DNA from: Rheum nobile
Lineage: Eukaryota; Streptophyta; Magnoliopsida; Caryophyllales; Polygonaceae
NCBI GenBank assembly: GCA_027886185.1
Contig: WOAB01000843.1
Span: 1-64,000, forward strand
Reading direction: 5' to 3'
Length of the DNA: 64,000 nt
The notes under the pieces: model-generated
Databases searched by the model: none
Seen by the model: the letters and a program-made list of their open reading frames with translations, nothing else
Told to the model about the DNA's origin: nothing
Program-made: the position numbers and the translations under genes
In this document: positions 11,601 to 21,100 of the stretch, one piece after another
Position numbering within the stretch: position 1 is the first letter of the stretch
Layout: every line of letters starts with the position of its first letter

Positions 11601-12091
11601 ATTTCTATGGACTTTTGTTCTAAAGGATTTTCTATTCCCTGAATCTTAAGGTAATTAGGAAACCATATGAAGAACAAGATGTTGATCCTATATTTTTCCA
11701 TATCAGAGTACCATAATTCTCTTATTTTATCTCTGACTATTTTGTCTATTTTCATGAACCAATCTTTCTTGATACTGTTTTCAATGGAATCAAAGTCTCT
11801 TCTTAGATAATCTTTATCTATTGTGAAAACTGTTTTTGTGAAAAAGTTTATAGGAGATAAAGAATGAAGAGTCAGTTGTTCTTTGTCTAAACTGAGTGTT
11901 TCTTCATGACTTTTAACACTAAAGGCTGTTTTAAAGTCTGTCCATCCTATTCTGTAAATAGATTGTATAGACTGTTGTGGTATGTTCCAATCATTATTAT
12001 TTTCTTCATACAGATTTTCATTACTATGGACGACTGGGGTGCTAGATGAACTAGAACCTCTATGCAGCATCCGCCTAAATTGTAGGGCCAT
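8693..12091 (-). CDS. Component B ORF1: protease-reverse transcriptase-RNase H polyprotein
   Basis: An uninterrupted 1132-codon frame. Residues 1-76 equal those of component A. The frame then skips the whole movement protein and enters a linker related to A, but lacks the coat core and zinc knuckle. A retropepsin motif DSGAD lies near residue 504. The RT follows, with KPLNKAL, PFGL.NAP and the YIDD box at about 854-857. RNase H begins near residue 1003 (ETDASE). The product would process the polyprotein and copy pregenomic RNA, but needs movement and coat proteins from elsewhere. A two-ORF form follows: a small ORF and ORF2B downstream. Being intact in a decayed neighbourhood suggests a young copy. 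Confidence 0.93.
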   Translation of the reverse strand: MALQFRRMLHRGSSSSSTPVVHSNENLYEENNNDWNIPQQSIQSIYRIGWTDFKTAFSVKSHEETLSLDKEQLTLHSLSPINFFTKTVFTIDKDYLRRDFDSIENSIKKDWFMKIDKIVRDKIRELWYSDMEKYRINILFFIWFPNYLKIQGIENPLEQKSIEIQNELTKIWNLLPSGSTQSVHPRLLEIITKNKDIPTKTLKNPRVIISNNSLATFKDVKNIQDQVITETFKINQDKSRPHFQIQKIENKILKYTSLNPSLSVLKLINCKRRTMSLNYVEGRNNKTNTDPSNCPENAKKKYDPPDKKKLDNSSKTFYLDEFEPPFYKNKQNPNPKKRYDKSNYPPIRRYQSRKMDNWIKRIKRICRNNSTLKNRPTKVLLKDPKEDIHALNSSNSDDSGTTQFCNIITKSNDKETLAELINKNSPAKTFSSITIKDLQTEVNRLKKDIETLNNNSKLQQEDNKTLFTKQTLISSINKINVQKWYVNITIKIKDFVLSTVALIDSGADLNCISEGLIPSKYYHKSHEKILDASGSRMNLSYKIPRASVCNDKYCFNNSFILIKDLNQDIILGTPFLTQIYPFTVDVYGIHTVVIGKKLNFEFISPVIHKNISTIQSSSVNKSMNLITKKRSFIHSLVMEIAYLKIEEKLKNPSLQKQILILEESFKKRVCSESPTAFWDRKKHQVSLPYEKDFKEIDIPTKARPIQMNQELLQFCKQEIDSLLKKQLIRPSKSPWSCAAFYVNKQAEKERGVPRLVINYKPLNKALQWIRYRIPNKRDLLNRLSDSKIYSKFDMKSGFWQIQIENRDRYKTAFTVPFGHYEWNVMPFGLKNAPSEFQKIMNDIFNPYSSFTIVYIDDVLVFSNSIEEHFKHLNTFLYIIEKNGLAVSASKIKLFQIQIRFLGHNIFNQTFKPINRSIEFTNKFPDEIKDKNQLQRFLGCLNYISDFFPNLRQICAPLFQRLRKNPPPWTTEHTKVIQLLKEKVKTLPCASIPHPSAFMIVETDASELGFGGILKQRLPNQTKETLVRYYSGVWSGPQKNYSTVKKEVLSIVSCISKFQDDLYNKDFLLRVDCQSAKEILQKDVQNLVSKQIFARWQAIVSVFDFKIEFIKGKNNSLPDFLTREFLQGKTTET

Positions 12092-12744
12092 AATTAGTTA
12101 CGTTTCAGGAACTATTTATCTTAATCGTATGTTTTATTGTTACTAAATGGCGTGGGACCATCGGCCTGGAACACCCTGGGACTACCTCGTCAAGCGGGCT
12201 TACCAACGGACTTACGACTAAAACCAAACACGCACGGTCTAGTAACAGTAAAAAGTTCGACCTTGGTAAACAGTAACTGAAGGCGTAAGTAACTATAATA
12301 CTACAACCGGGGCGAAATGTTGCCTAGTGGCTCTGATACCAAATGAACCCAGGTAATCTAAAGTAAGGAAAGACGTAGGAAGAAAGCAGTAAAGCGGAAC
12401 ATAGGTGAACAGTAAAACAAAGTATTTACGCGTGAATAGTAATGTACAGTGACTTTTGAACAGTAACTTATAAATAGTAAAAATTAAGAACAATGAACAG
12501 TAAACGTAATAGTGACTATTCTGGAAAACTTAATAATAAAAGCAGGGAGAGAAATATGAACTGGAAACATAGGACTTTTATAAGATCATAATAAACTTAC
12601 AAGGACTATTGTCGTAACTTGAAATGATTTCCTAAAGCTTGAAGGAGCTCCAGAGGAAGGCTTCTAAGCTTCAGAAGTTTTTTGTGAGTTTCTCAACACA
12701 TGAGAGTCTGAATTGTGATGCCTCAAAACAAATGAGGGCTTTGC
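12092..12744 (-). other. Viral leader between promoter and B ORF1
   Basis: This is the only complete leader in the window: about 650 bp from the TATA box to the ORF1 start, containing the primer-binding site. It is peppered with an AACAGTAA-like motif (near 12245, 12268, 12408, 12465 and 12498, with variants between). It sits between the A2 noncoding region and B ORF1, so A2 and B form a normal head-to-tail joint. Long leaders with short ORFs are usual in caulimovirids; a 66-codon frame spans the primer site. Confidence 0.75.
12329..12341 (-). promoter_or_regulatory. Primer-binding site for initiator tRNA-Met
   Basis: The minus strand reads TGGTATCAGAGCC, the standard complement of the plant initiator tRNA-Met 3' end used by caulimovirids to start minus-strand DNA. 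It defines viral position 1 and is the only copy in the array; junctions at 459 and 6747 removed it elsewhere. Confidence 0.9.
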
Positions 12745-12754
12745 CTTTTATAGA
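12745..12754 (-). promoter_or_regulatory. Viral TATA box (A2/B junction promoter)
   Basis: CTATAAAAGG on the minus strand, downstream of the 38-bp repeats and about 400 bp upstream of the primer site. It would drive the pregenomic RNA reading into component B. Confidence 0.7.
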
Positions 12755-12832
12755 AAAAAAGGGGAGAGTCTGATTTTCTTTGTCCGTACCAATTTTTGGT
12801 ACTATTTCTTCACGGGTGGAGTCTCCTGTTGT

Positions 12833-12986
12833 GAGTGGAGTACTGAGTTGGTTTCTTCTGTCTTCTTGCCTTGGGTGGAGTGCTGAGCTGGTCTTTTGTC
12901 TTCTTGCCTTGAGTGGAGTGCTGAGCTGGTCTTTTGTCTTCTTGTCTTGAGTGGAATGCTGAGCTGGTCTTTTGTCTTCTTGCAAA
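12833..12986 (-). repeat. 38-bp tandem repeats upstream of viral TATA (A2)
   Basis: Four units, at 12833-12872, 12873-12910, 12911-12948 and 12949-12986, the last slightly shortened. They match the A1 array in unit number and order; component B has three. Their place about 80 bp upstream of the TATA box suggests enhancer modules. Confidence 0.75.
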
Positions 12987-13224
12987 AAAGTGGGCATGTT
13001 CTTCTGATGGGCCTATCCTTCGGATGGACCTATTCTTCTTTCGTTGTGTCTTGATGGGTATTTGAGCTTTTTGATTTGTTGGGCTCTACTTCCTTCTTGA
13101 TGATGGGCCTATTGTCTTATGAGATCTACTTTTTGAGTCTTTTATCAAATTAATAAGATGTTCAAAGGAGATAATCTAAAACATGCTGGATTACCCCCTG
13201 AGATGAAAACAAAAAATGAAAACA

Positions 13225-13405
13225 AAAAAACTTTCTTTTTCTCTTCTTTTTCTTTTTCTTTTTTTTTTCTTTTTCTCTTCTTTTCTTTTTCTTTTTCTTT
13301 TTCTCTTTCTTTTTCTTTTTTACTTTTCTCTTCTTTTTCTCTACTTTTCTCTTCTTTTTCTCTTTTTTTTTTTTTTTTTCTTTTCTTTTCTTTCTTGCTG
13401 AACAG
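13225..13405 (-). repeat. Polypurine tract after ORF2A (A2)
   Basis: About 180 bp of almost pure A/G on the minus strand between the ORF2A stop and the promoter region. It matches the A1 tract but is slightly longer, with length differences in the A runs. Confidence 0.6.
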
Positions 13406-13445
13406 ATAGAACTATTATTGTTTACCTTAGCGTAGGGTTCTTGTG

Positions 13446-14621
13446 CTAGGTGTCTCTATGAGTGTCGGGAATGCTTATGTCATCCCAGTCTTCGGTGTCA
13501 AGCATATCTTCATCTTCTTGTTTAAACTCATCTTCCAGGGAAATGAATTTTCGCCAATCCGCAAACTGGCCATCCCCGCTGAAAGGTAGCCATATTCTCC
13601 ATTTATCTGGAACCCAGATTTGTGTATAATGTCCTTCTGCTGCCAATCTACACGCCTTCCATCCACTGTAGAGGTATGCATTTTTGTAGAAGAAGGAAAC
13701 GTCTTGGTGGCGCCTATAGAGCTCATGTTCCTCATGTATTGTAAAGTTGGTGGGTAGCAGACCTACCCAGTCTCTCCAGTCTTCATCCTTTGAAACACCA
13801 TGGGAGAAACATATAACCTTTTTTGACGGAATCATGGTGAATTCCGTTACTTTTGGGAGGGTAGCTTGGACGTAGGCAACTGTTGGACCAAAAGTTGCCA
13901 TGTTACTTCCTATTAACAGGAACTTTTCTCCAAAGGCCTGCAGGATCTCTTCTATTCTTCCTTCAATATTGGGTAGGAAACTGATACTGTGGACCATACC
14001 TAGGTGGAAGAATTTTAGAATAAGGTCTTTGGGCATGGTGCAAGTGTTTAGGTAAAGGAGGATCTTCAGAAGTCCGCCTGTCATCATTGTTGAGCCCCCT
14101 GCTATTGGTTTAATAGTAGAGAATTGCCGAACAGTGACTCCCTTGAATTTCCACCCTGGTTCACCGAAGTACATTTGGATAAGCTCTTTCTGAGCTTGTA
14201 TAAGGTCTGCCAAATGGCCTTCTTCTGTTTTTTGTATTAGAACCTCTTTTCCCTGGGGCCAGGCATCAAGGAGTGGTGTAAGTGCTTCTTGTGTTGGTGT
14301 GTCGAGGAGACGAGTTTGGAGATTCTTCCAACGTCTACCTGTAGCAATGGTTAGTTGTTCACCCAAATCTTTTTCCCTTTTTTCTTTCTCTCTTATCACA
14401 TTTCCATATACGTGGAAGTGGATACTGAGTGTATTTAAGGCTTGTACTTTTTTCTTGGCTGCATGGGGCATAGTAGGAAGCCTCCAAATGTTATTCAGCA
14501 AACCAAGTTGTTCTGTGGAGAGCAAAAGTCCTTGTAGCGGTCTGAAGTTGCTTTTGGCTGTAACTTGGGAGGAAGGTGAAGGTAAAACCTTTTCCTTTCC
14601 TTTGCGGGAGGGAGATCTCAT
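13446..14621 (-). CDS. ORF2A of component A, unknown function
   Basis: An intact 391-codon frame starting 105 bp after the A2 polyprotein stop. The N-terminus is basic and Ser/Pro-rich. A charged, probably helical stretch (residues about 75-90) follows, then a mixed, Trp-containing globular C-terminal half and an acidic tail (EDEDMLDTEDWDD). I cannot assign a family. By position it could be a transactivator or inclusion-body-type protein, but no such motif is visible. It differs entirely from ORF2B, so each component carries a unique accessory protein. The copy at 1447-2619 is frameshifted. Confidence 0.85.
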   Translation of the reverse strand: MRSPSRKGKEKVLPSPSSQVTAKSNFRPLQGLLLSTEQLGLLNNIWRLPTMPHAAKKKVQALNTLSIHFHVYGNVIREKEKREKDLGEQLTIATGRRWKNLQTRLLDTPTQEALTPLLDAWPQGKEVLIQKTEEGHLADLIQAQKELIQMYFGEPGWKFKGVTVRQFSTIKPIAGGSTMMTGGLLKILLYLNTCTMPKDLILKFFHLGMVHSISFLPNIEGRIEEILQAFGEKFLLIGSNMATFGPTVAYVQATLPKVTEFTMIPSKKVICFSHGVSKDEDWRDWVGLLPTNFTIHEEHELYRRHQDVSFFYKNAYLYSGWKACRLAAEGHYTQIWVPDKWRIWLPFSGDGQFADWRKFISLEDEFKQEDEDMLDTEDWDDISIPDTHRDT

Positions 14622-14726
14622 TTTTAAAACCTGAAAACTTTAAAACAAGTTAGAAATCACTGTATGTCTGTGACACTGTAGGGATTTGAAAGAGTTTAAT
14701 GTTACAAGTACTCTTGTTAAAATGTT

Positions 14727-17700
14727 TTAGGTTCTGCTAACAGATGCAGACTGTAGGGTAGATATATCATTATGTTCAACCGCAGCAATGAACTTAAAAC
14801 TAATCCTTTTTTCCATTACTGTTGTATGTAGGCCAAATCTATCAACAGTGAACGGACAGATTTGTGTCAGGAAGGGTGTTCCTAGGATTATTTGCTGATT
14901 TAAGCCTTTTATTAATATGAAGGAGTTGTGGAAACAATGTTTCTCATTACAAATAGAGGCTTTAGGGATCTTGTAACTAAGGTTCATACGACTACCACTA
15001 GCATCAAGAATTTTTTCACGACTCTTGTGGTAATACTTTGAAGGGATTATTCCTTCACAGATACAGTTTAGATCTGCTCCACTGTCAATGAGAGCAACTG
15101 TAGAAAGAGTGAAGTCTTCTATTTTTATGGTAATATGAACATACCATTTTTGAAAGTTGATCTTGTTTATGGCCGCAATAAAAGAATCTTCAATGACGGG
15201 ATGTTCTTCTTCATTTTGTTGAGAACGGGGGCTGGAGTAAGGGTTTTTAGAAAATTCTAGGTGAGCTATTCTAGCTTCAAGTTCAAGATCTTTGGTCTCA
15301 TTTAGTAATAATTGTTGGTTAAGGGATCCTATGTCTTTTTTGATTTTATTGACTTCAGCTTGTAGGTCTTTCAAGGTAATGGAGGAAAATATCTTAGTAG
15401 GTGATTTTTTATTAATAATTTTGGATATGCTAAAAGGTTCTTCAAGTTGGGGTTGTTGTTCTTTAAATATTAGTTCTTTTAGCTTCATGAAGTATTCTCG
15501 TTTTATTTGAGGATCTTCAAGGGTATCGATAAGCTCTAAAAGGGCCTCTCTTTCATCACTTTTGGTGATAACATTGCAGAATTGGGTTGTTCCTGAATCC
15601 TCAGTTTCTGAAGTATCAGGGGCATAAAATTCATTCTCAGAATCCTCCAAAAGGATTTTAGTGAGTCTATCTTTTAGGGTACTATCATCTTGACAGATTT
15701 CATTGATCTTTTGTTTGAGACTGCAATTGTCTGCCTTATGGCCTGGTTTTCCGCATTTAAAATAGATAATCTTTTTATTAGTCTGTCTTGGTTGGAATTT
15801 CCTTCTAGGTGGGTAACTAGGCCTTTCATAATTATTATCAAACTTTCTGTGTTTATTTTTATGACCCTTTTTATATTTATAAGAAGGGGGTTCTATTTTG
15901 GCAAGGCCAAAAGCCTCACAGAAGTTACCTAGTTCTTTTCTTCTAGATCCTTTTTCTCTACCATATTTGGCCTGGATTTTTAATTCGGAGCAAAGGGCTA
16001 ACCCTTCTTTTTTGACAAAAGCCGTTAATTGGCCATAGGTCATATCTTTCCAAGGAATTTCTTCTGTTTGAATTTCATCTTTTATTTTCTGGATTATCCT
16101 ATCAGCAAATAAGTTGGGAAGACCAGTAACAAATCTTTCTTTCCAATATCCCTTATTGCAATCATTTCTTTTGTAGACGTAGGACAGGAAAACATCTTTA
16201 TACCATCTATAGTCACTAAGGGTCTTACATCTTAGATTAGAAAGGATCTCTCTATTGGCTTGGATTTCCTCCCTAGGGTTGCCTATGAAGTGTATACTTA
16301 TGGTGTATATAAGTTGGTGGACAGGTTCTGGTTCACCATTATCATTGGTAAAATCTAGGATCTCTTCTCTTTGAAAGGAGGATAAAGCATTATCCCACCA
16401 ATTTCTAAGCTGGCCTGTAAATCCAGTAGTTAAAAGTGAAAAACAGGTTTTGGGGTCTTTTCTACCAACTGTATAGGCTACATTAGCCATACCCATTTCT
16501 TGTAAGGTATTAAGTATTTCATGTTCGGATTTTCCATCTATATTCCATTCATAGATAGATTGTCCATTATAATCTGTGGATCTAAACTTAGATCTCTCTT
16601 CATATTGAAGGTCAGGAGGAGTAGGTCTAGGATAGAAGTTTCTAGTGTCTGTGTTCCTAAATATTTTTCTGTGTGCTTGAGGTCTATCATGGTTGTTTCT
16701 TATCCTATTAATGGTAATGGGGTTTTCCTCAAAGCAGGTTTGTAAGGTTTCAATTGCCTTATCACCAGATGGGCAATCTTCTCTTTCAGAGTTGTCTGAG
16801 GAACTGCTTGAGTTTGTGTTGGAACAATTGTTACAGTCCTCGATACAATTAATCGTAACATTTTTTAATTTTTGATCGATTAATTCTATGAGACTAAGAG
16901 AAGGATTAAGGGAAGTGTTACTAATGATCTCCTTTTTTATCCCCTGAATTTGAAAATGAGGTCTAGAGATGTCTTTAGGGAATTTGATAGTTTCCGTACT
17001 GATTTTATCATGTATTAATTCAACTTGTTCGGCTATTGTGTGGAGGATTTGGTTAGAATAGTTGTGTTGTTGATGTATTTTCTTAACATCTTCTAGGGTA
17101 GCGGGACTGTTGTCTGGAGTACCAATTCTAGGATTTTTGAAAGGTTCAGCAGGAACCTCTCCATCTTTTGTAATAATTTTTATTCCTTGTAGAGGAGGAT
17201 GGACACTTTGTGTAGATCCTGAAGGTAAAAGGTTCCAAATCTTAGTTAACTCATTTTGGATTTCTATGGACTTGTTTGGACATCTATGGATTTCTGTTCT
17301 AAAGGGTTTTCTATTCCCTGAATCTTAAGGTAATTAGGAAACCATGTGAAGAATAAGATATTGATCCTATATTTTTCCATATCAGAATACCATAATTCTC
17401 TTATTTTATCTATGACTATTTTGTCTATTTTCAAAAACCAAACTTTCTTGATCCTGTTTTCAATGGAATCAAAGTCTTTTCTTAGATAATCTTTGTTTAT
17501 TGTAAAGTCCATTTTGGTGATAACATTTATGGAGGAGTATCTTCCCATATCACTCTGAGTAGGTGAAGAGGGAAAATATTCATCTGACTTTTGTTCAGTA
17601 ACAGGGTTAGGAATGGGACTACTAAATTCAACCTTAACTGAATGGTCTTTTATAGAATGGTCTCTAGCAGTATAGAGGGACTCAGAGAAAGAGTTTCTTG

Positions 17701-18480
17701 AAGGGAAAGGATGGGGATTTCTGGGTATAGGTCTAAAAGATTTAGTGGAATTGAATCTTATAAGGACCCTACCATCACCACTTTCTTCTATCTGGGAAAT
17801 TTCTGTTTTTTCGAGATCTTTCGGAGGACAATCATGTCTTAGTTCCAGAGCTTCTGGTATAGTGATGTCCTCCCATTTTATCAGTTTGGGAGTGAAGGTT
17901 GTAGATCTTTCGGCTTCTAGTTGTAGGAGGATAGTCTCTCCTCTAGGGACAGGAGGAACTATACACTTAGGATCTGTGCAGGAACTTAGGATTCTGTAGT
18001 GGAGTCGGTAGATAATGACAAAGTTTTTAGAAAGATTTTTGAACCCCTTTTTAAGGAGCTTAATATCAAGAGTAAGAGTACTACTGATTCTAGGGTCTGT
18101 CATATCAACTGTAAAATTTGGAGAACAGTTGAAGAAGATTGGGCCATTACAGATATTGGTTTGAATAACAGCAATTAAAGAGTCTTTGTAAGAAAGGAGC
18201 CTGTCGTCTCTAAGGGCAATAAAGACTGGGGTGTCTATGCCTAATCTGGCTAAAGGCTTAAGAGCAACTTGAATTAGGCCTATGTGGATATATCTATAAT
18301 TCTTTTTTAGATATTCATCAATAGCTATAGAGGATAATAATTGAAGAGTCAGTTGTTCTTTGTCTAAACTGAGTGTTTCTTCATGACTTTTAACACTAAA
18401 GGCTGTTTTAAAGTCTGTCCATCCTATTCTGTAAATAGATTGTATAGACTGTTGTGGTATGTTCCAATCATTATTATTTT
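14727..18480 (-). pseudogene. Component A ORF1, copy 2: movement-coat-protease polyprotein, truncated
   Basis: The start codon and about 32 N-terminal codons are lost at the junction with non-viral DNA (18480). The movement domain is open to 17264, where a B-derived patch adds 20 bp net and shifts the frame. The remainder is open to TAA 14727: linker, coat core (with WNIDG and FTGQLRNWWDN), zinc knuckle and retropepsin DSGAD. It ends where B continues into RT. The knuckle reads YFKCGKPGHKADNC; its first Cys is Tyr (TAT, 15762-15764), while copy 1 has TGT. A 589-codon portion begins at Met 16496, but the frame is open upstream of it. Confidence 0.87.
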
Positions 18481-18800
18481 GAGTGTGTTAAATTTTGTCT
18501 TATTTATATTGAGTGTATTAAATTCGAACTAATTAATTTCAAATTCGAACTAATTTTGAGTGTGTTAAATATAAATTTAAATTTCGAGTGTGTTATTTCC
18601 TAAAAGATCGAACTAATTCTGAAATTAAAATTTTTAGTGTGTAAAATAAATTTAAATTTTAAAACCGATAAGTTTGAGTGTGTTAAATAAATAGAATTAG
18701 TTCGATTTTGAAATGAAGGGTGTTTGTTATTGTGTTAAATTAGTTTCAACATATTATCCTAATAATTGTCTTATTTATTCTACTTATTTGATGCATAAAG
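18481..18800. repeat. AT-rich flank with dispersed GAGTGTGTTAAAT motif
   Basis: Directly next to the viral junction a GAGTGTGTTAAAT-like motif recurs about five times at uneven spacing, separated by AT-rich filler with repeated TCGAACTAATT. No gene is visible. It may be a decayed minisatellite or the end of an older element. Confidence 0.45.
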
Positions 18801-18909
18801 TAATTATACCAAGGGTCAAACAAGCAATGTTATGGCGTTTAAAATTTTATTTTAAAAAATAAATAAATTACACGTTGTGGTTTAAACGCCACAACATGAC
18901 GTTTAAACC

Positions 18910-20450
18910 TTAAACCTTAAAAATAGTATATAACTATACGATATAACCATAGTATATAACTATAGTATCTATATGATATAACAATAGTATATAACTATAT
19001 AATATAACAATAGTATATAACTATACGATATAACCATAGTATATAATTATACGTTAGAACCATAATATATAATTATAGTATAAAACTATACGATATAACC
19101 ATAGTATGTAACTATACGATATAACCATAGTATATAGCTATAGTATATAACTATATAATATAACCATAGTATATAACAATACGATATAACCATCATATAT
19201 GACTATAGTATATAACTATACGACATATAACCATAATATATAATTATAGTATATAACTATACAATATAACCATAGTATATAGCTATAGTATATATCTAAA
19301 CAATATAACAACAGTATATAGCAATAGTATATAATTCTACAATAGAACCATAATCTATAATTATAGTATATAACTATACGATATAACCATAGTAATATAC
19401 AGTATATAACTAAACGATATGACAATAGTATATAACTATACAATATAACAGTAGTATATAACTATACGATATAACAGTAGTATTAAACTATACAATATAA
19501 CCATAGTATATATCCATAATATATAACTATACGATATAACAATAGTATATAACTATACGATATAACAATAGTATATAATTATACGATATAACCATACTAT
19601 ATAGCTATACGATATAAAAATAGTATATAACTATACGTTAGAACCATAAAATATAATTATAGTATATAACTATACGATATAACCATAATATATAGGTATA
19701 GTATATAACTAAACAATATAACAATAGTATATAACTATACGATATAACCATAGTATATAACTATACAGTATAACAATAGTATATAACTATACGATATAAA
19801 AATAGTATATAACTATACGTTAGAACCATACTATATAATTATAGTATATAACTATACGATATAACCATGGTATATAACTATAGTATATAATAATATGATA
19901 TAACCATAAGATATAACTATAGTATATAACTATACGATATAACCATAGTATATAACTATACAATATAATAATATATATCTACACGATATAACAATAGTAT
20001 ATAACTATACGATAGAACCATAATATATAATTATAGTATATAACTATACGATGTAACCATTATATATAACTGTAGTATATAACTAAACAATATAACAATA
20101 GTATATAACTATACGATAGAACCATAATATATAATTATAGTATATAACTATAAGATATAATCATAGTATATAGCTATAGTATATAAATGAACGATATAGC
20201 AATAGTATATCACTATATGATATAACAATAGTATATAACTATACGATATAACAATAGTATATAACTATACGATATAACCATAGTATATAACTATACGATA
20301 TAACAATAGTATATAGCTATAGTATATAACTATACATTAGAACCAAAATATATAATTATAGTATATAACTATACGATATAACAATATTATACAACAATAC
20401 GATACAAGTATAATATATAACTATACGATATAACCATAGTATATAATTAA
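18910..20450. repeat. AT minisatellite, unit around TATAACCATAGTATATAAC
   Basis: About 1.5 kb of degenerate tandem repeats, unit roughly 25 bp, alternating TATAACCATAG and TATATAACTATACGA. Open frames here are repeat artefacts. The same unit recurs at 23020-24130 inside the element 22681-26114, which links the two regions. Confidence 0.85.
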
Positions 20451-20799
20451 GAAATATCCACATTGGATCCATTTTCAAGCATTTCATCCAAAATAACCCT
20501 GAACAATTATAATTATACAAATATTAGATTCATTATAATCTTTAACGAATATTACATTCACTATAATCTTTAACGAACAATTATGCATTACTAAGGTTTC
20601 AAACTAACTACGTACAAAATTTATACATATAACTACGACAAAAAGTTTCTCTTAATTTTGTACACATATATACAACTCAAATACAAGCATACAAAAACCT
20701 TTCAATCGATCGATATATAACGTCATAACCTTGTATTACGCATTACATGACGGAACAACAGTGCAAAACTAAAACATGTGTTTCTAACAGGAAAAATCC

Positions 20800-21100
20800 A
20801 CTTAAAAAAAAAACACTACGTCGTAGCGTTTAAGATTTAATCGACTCGATTAGACCGAGTCCATTTTAAACTCTACGACATAGCGTTTAAGATTTAATCG
20901 GTCATAGCGTTTAAAATGGACCCGGTTTAATCGAGCCGATTTCATTTTTTTTAATCTCAATAAATTCAAAAAAAATCAAAAAAAGCTTGAACGCCACGAT
21001 ATGGCATTTAAAAAAAAGAAAAAGTTAAACGCTACTTCGTAGCGTTTACTGTGCGGTGCGAAAAAAAAAGGGGTGTAAAATAGAACGGCCTAAAAATAAT
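20800..21100. mobile_element. Probable right end of a TIR-type element (GCGTTTAA family)
   Basis: Repeated GCGTTTAAGATTTAATCG motifs and an inverted TAAACGCTACTTCGTAGCG pair end in a run of A followed by GGGGTGTAAAATAGAACGG. Reversed, this end resembles both ends of the element 22681-26114 (short G/C-rich tip, about 10 T, then a GC-rich motif). The matching left side, near 18830-18905, carries the same GCGTTTAA motif in inverted form (TTTAAACGCCACAACATGA). The left boundary is not resolved. Confidence 0.45.

Larger units (their letters stand above)
1..18480 (-). mobile_element. Endogenous pararetrovirus array (bipartite, Caulimoviridae-like)
   Basis: All viral reading frames run on the minus strand. 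From high to low coordinates the order is component A copy 2 (truncated at 18480), component B, component A copy 1, then a B-type noncoding fragment at the left edge. Movement, coat, protease, RT and RNase H signatures plus a tRNA-Met-type primer site identify a caulimovirid. One polyprotein with movement protein first and a second downstream ORF resembles petuviruses and florendoviruses. No integrase domain is seen, so integration was probably by host repair or recombination. A1 and A2 are almost identical, and B ORF1 is uninterrupted, so the array is young or was recently homogenised. The genus is inferred from layout only. Confidence 0.9.

Noticed and set aside
18910..20450. CRISPR-like array
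   Set aside because: Units are contiguous, degenerate and AT-only with no unique spacers, in a plant genome.
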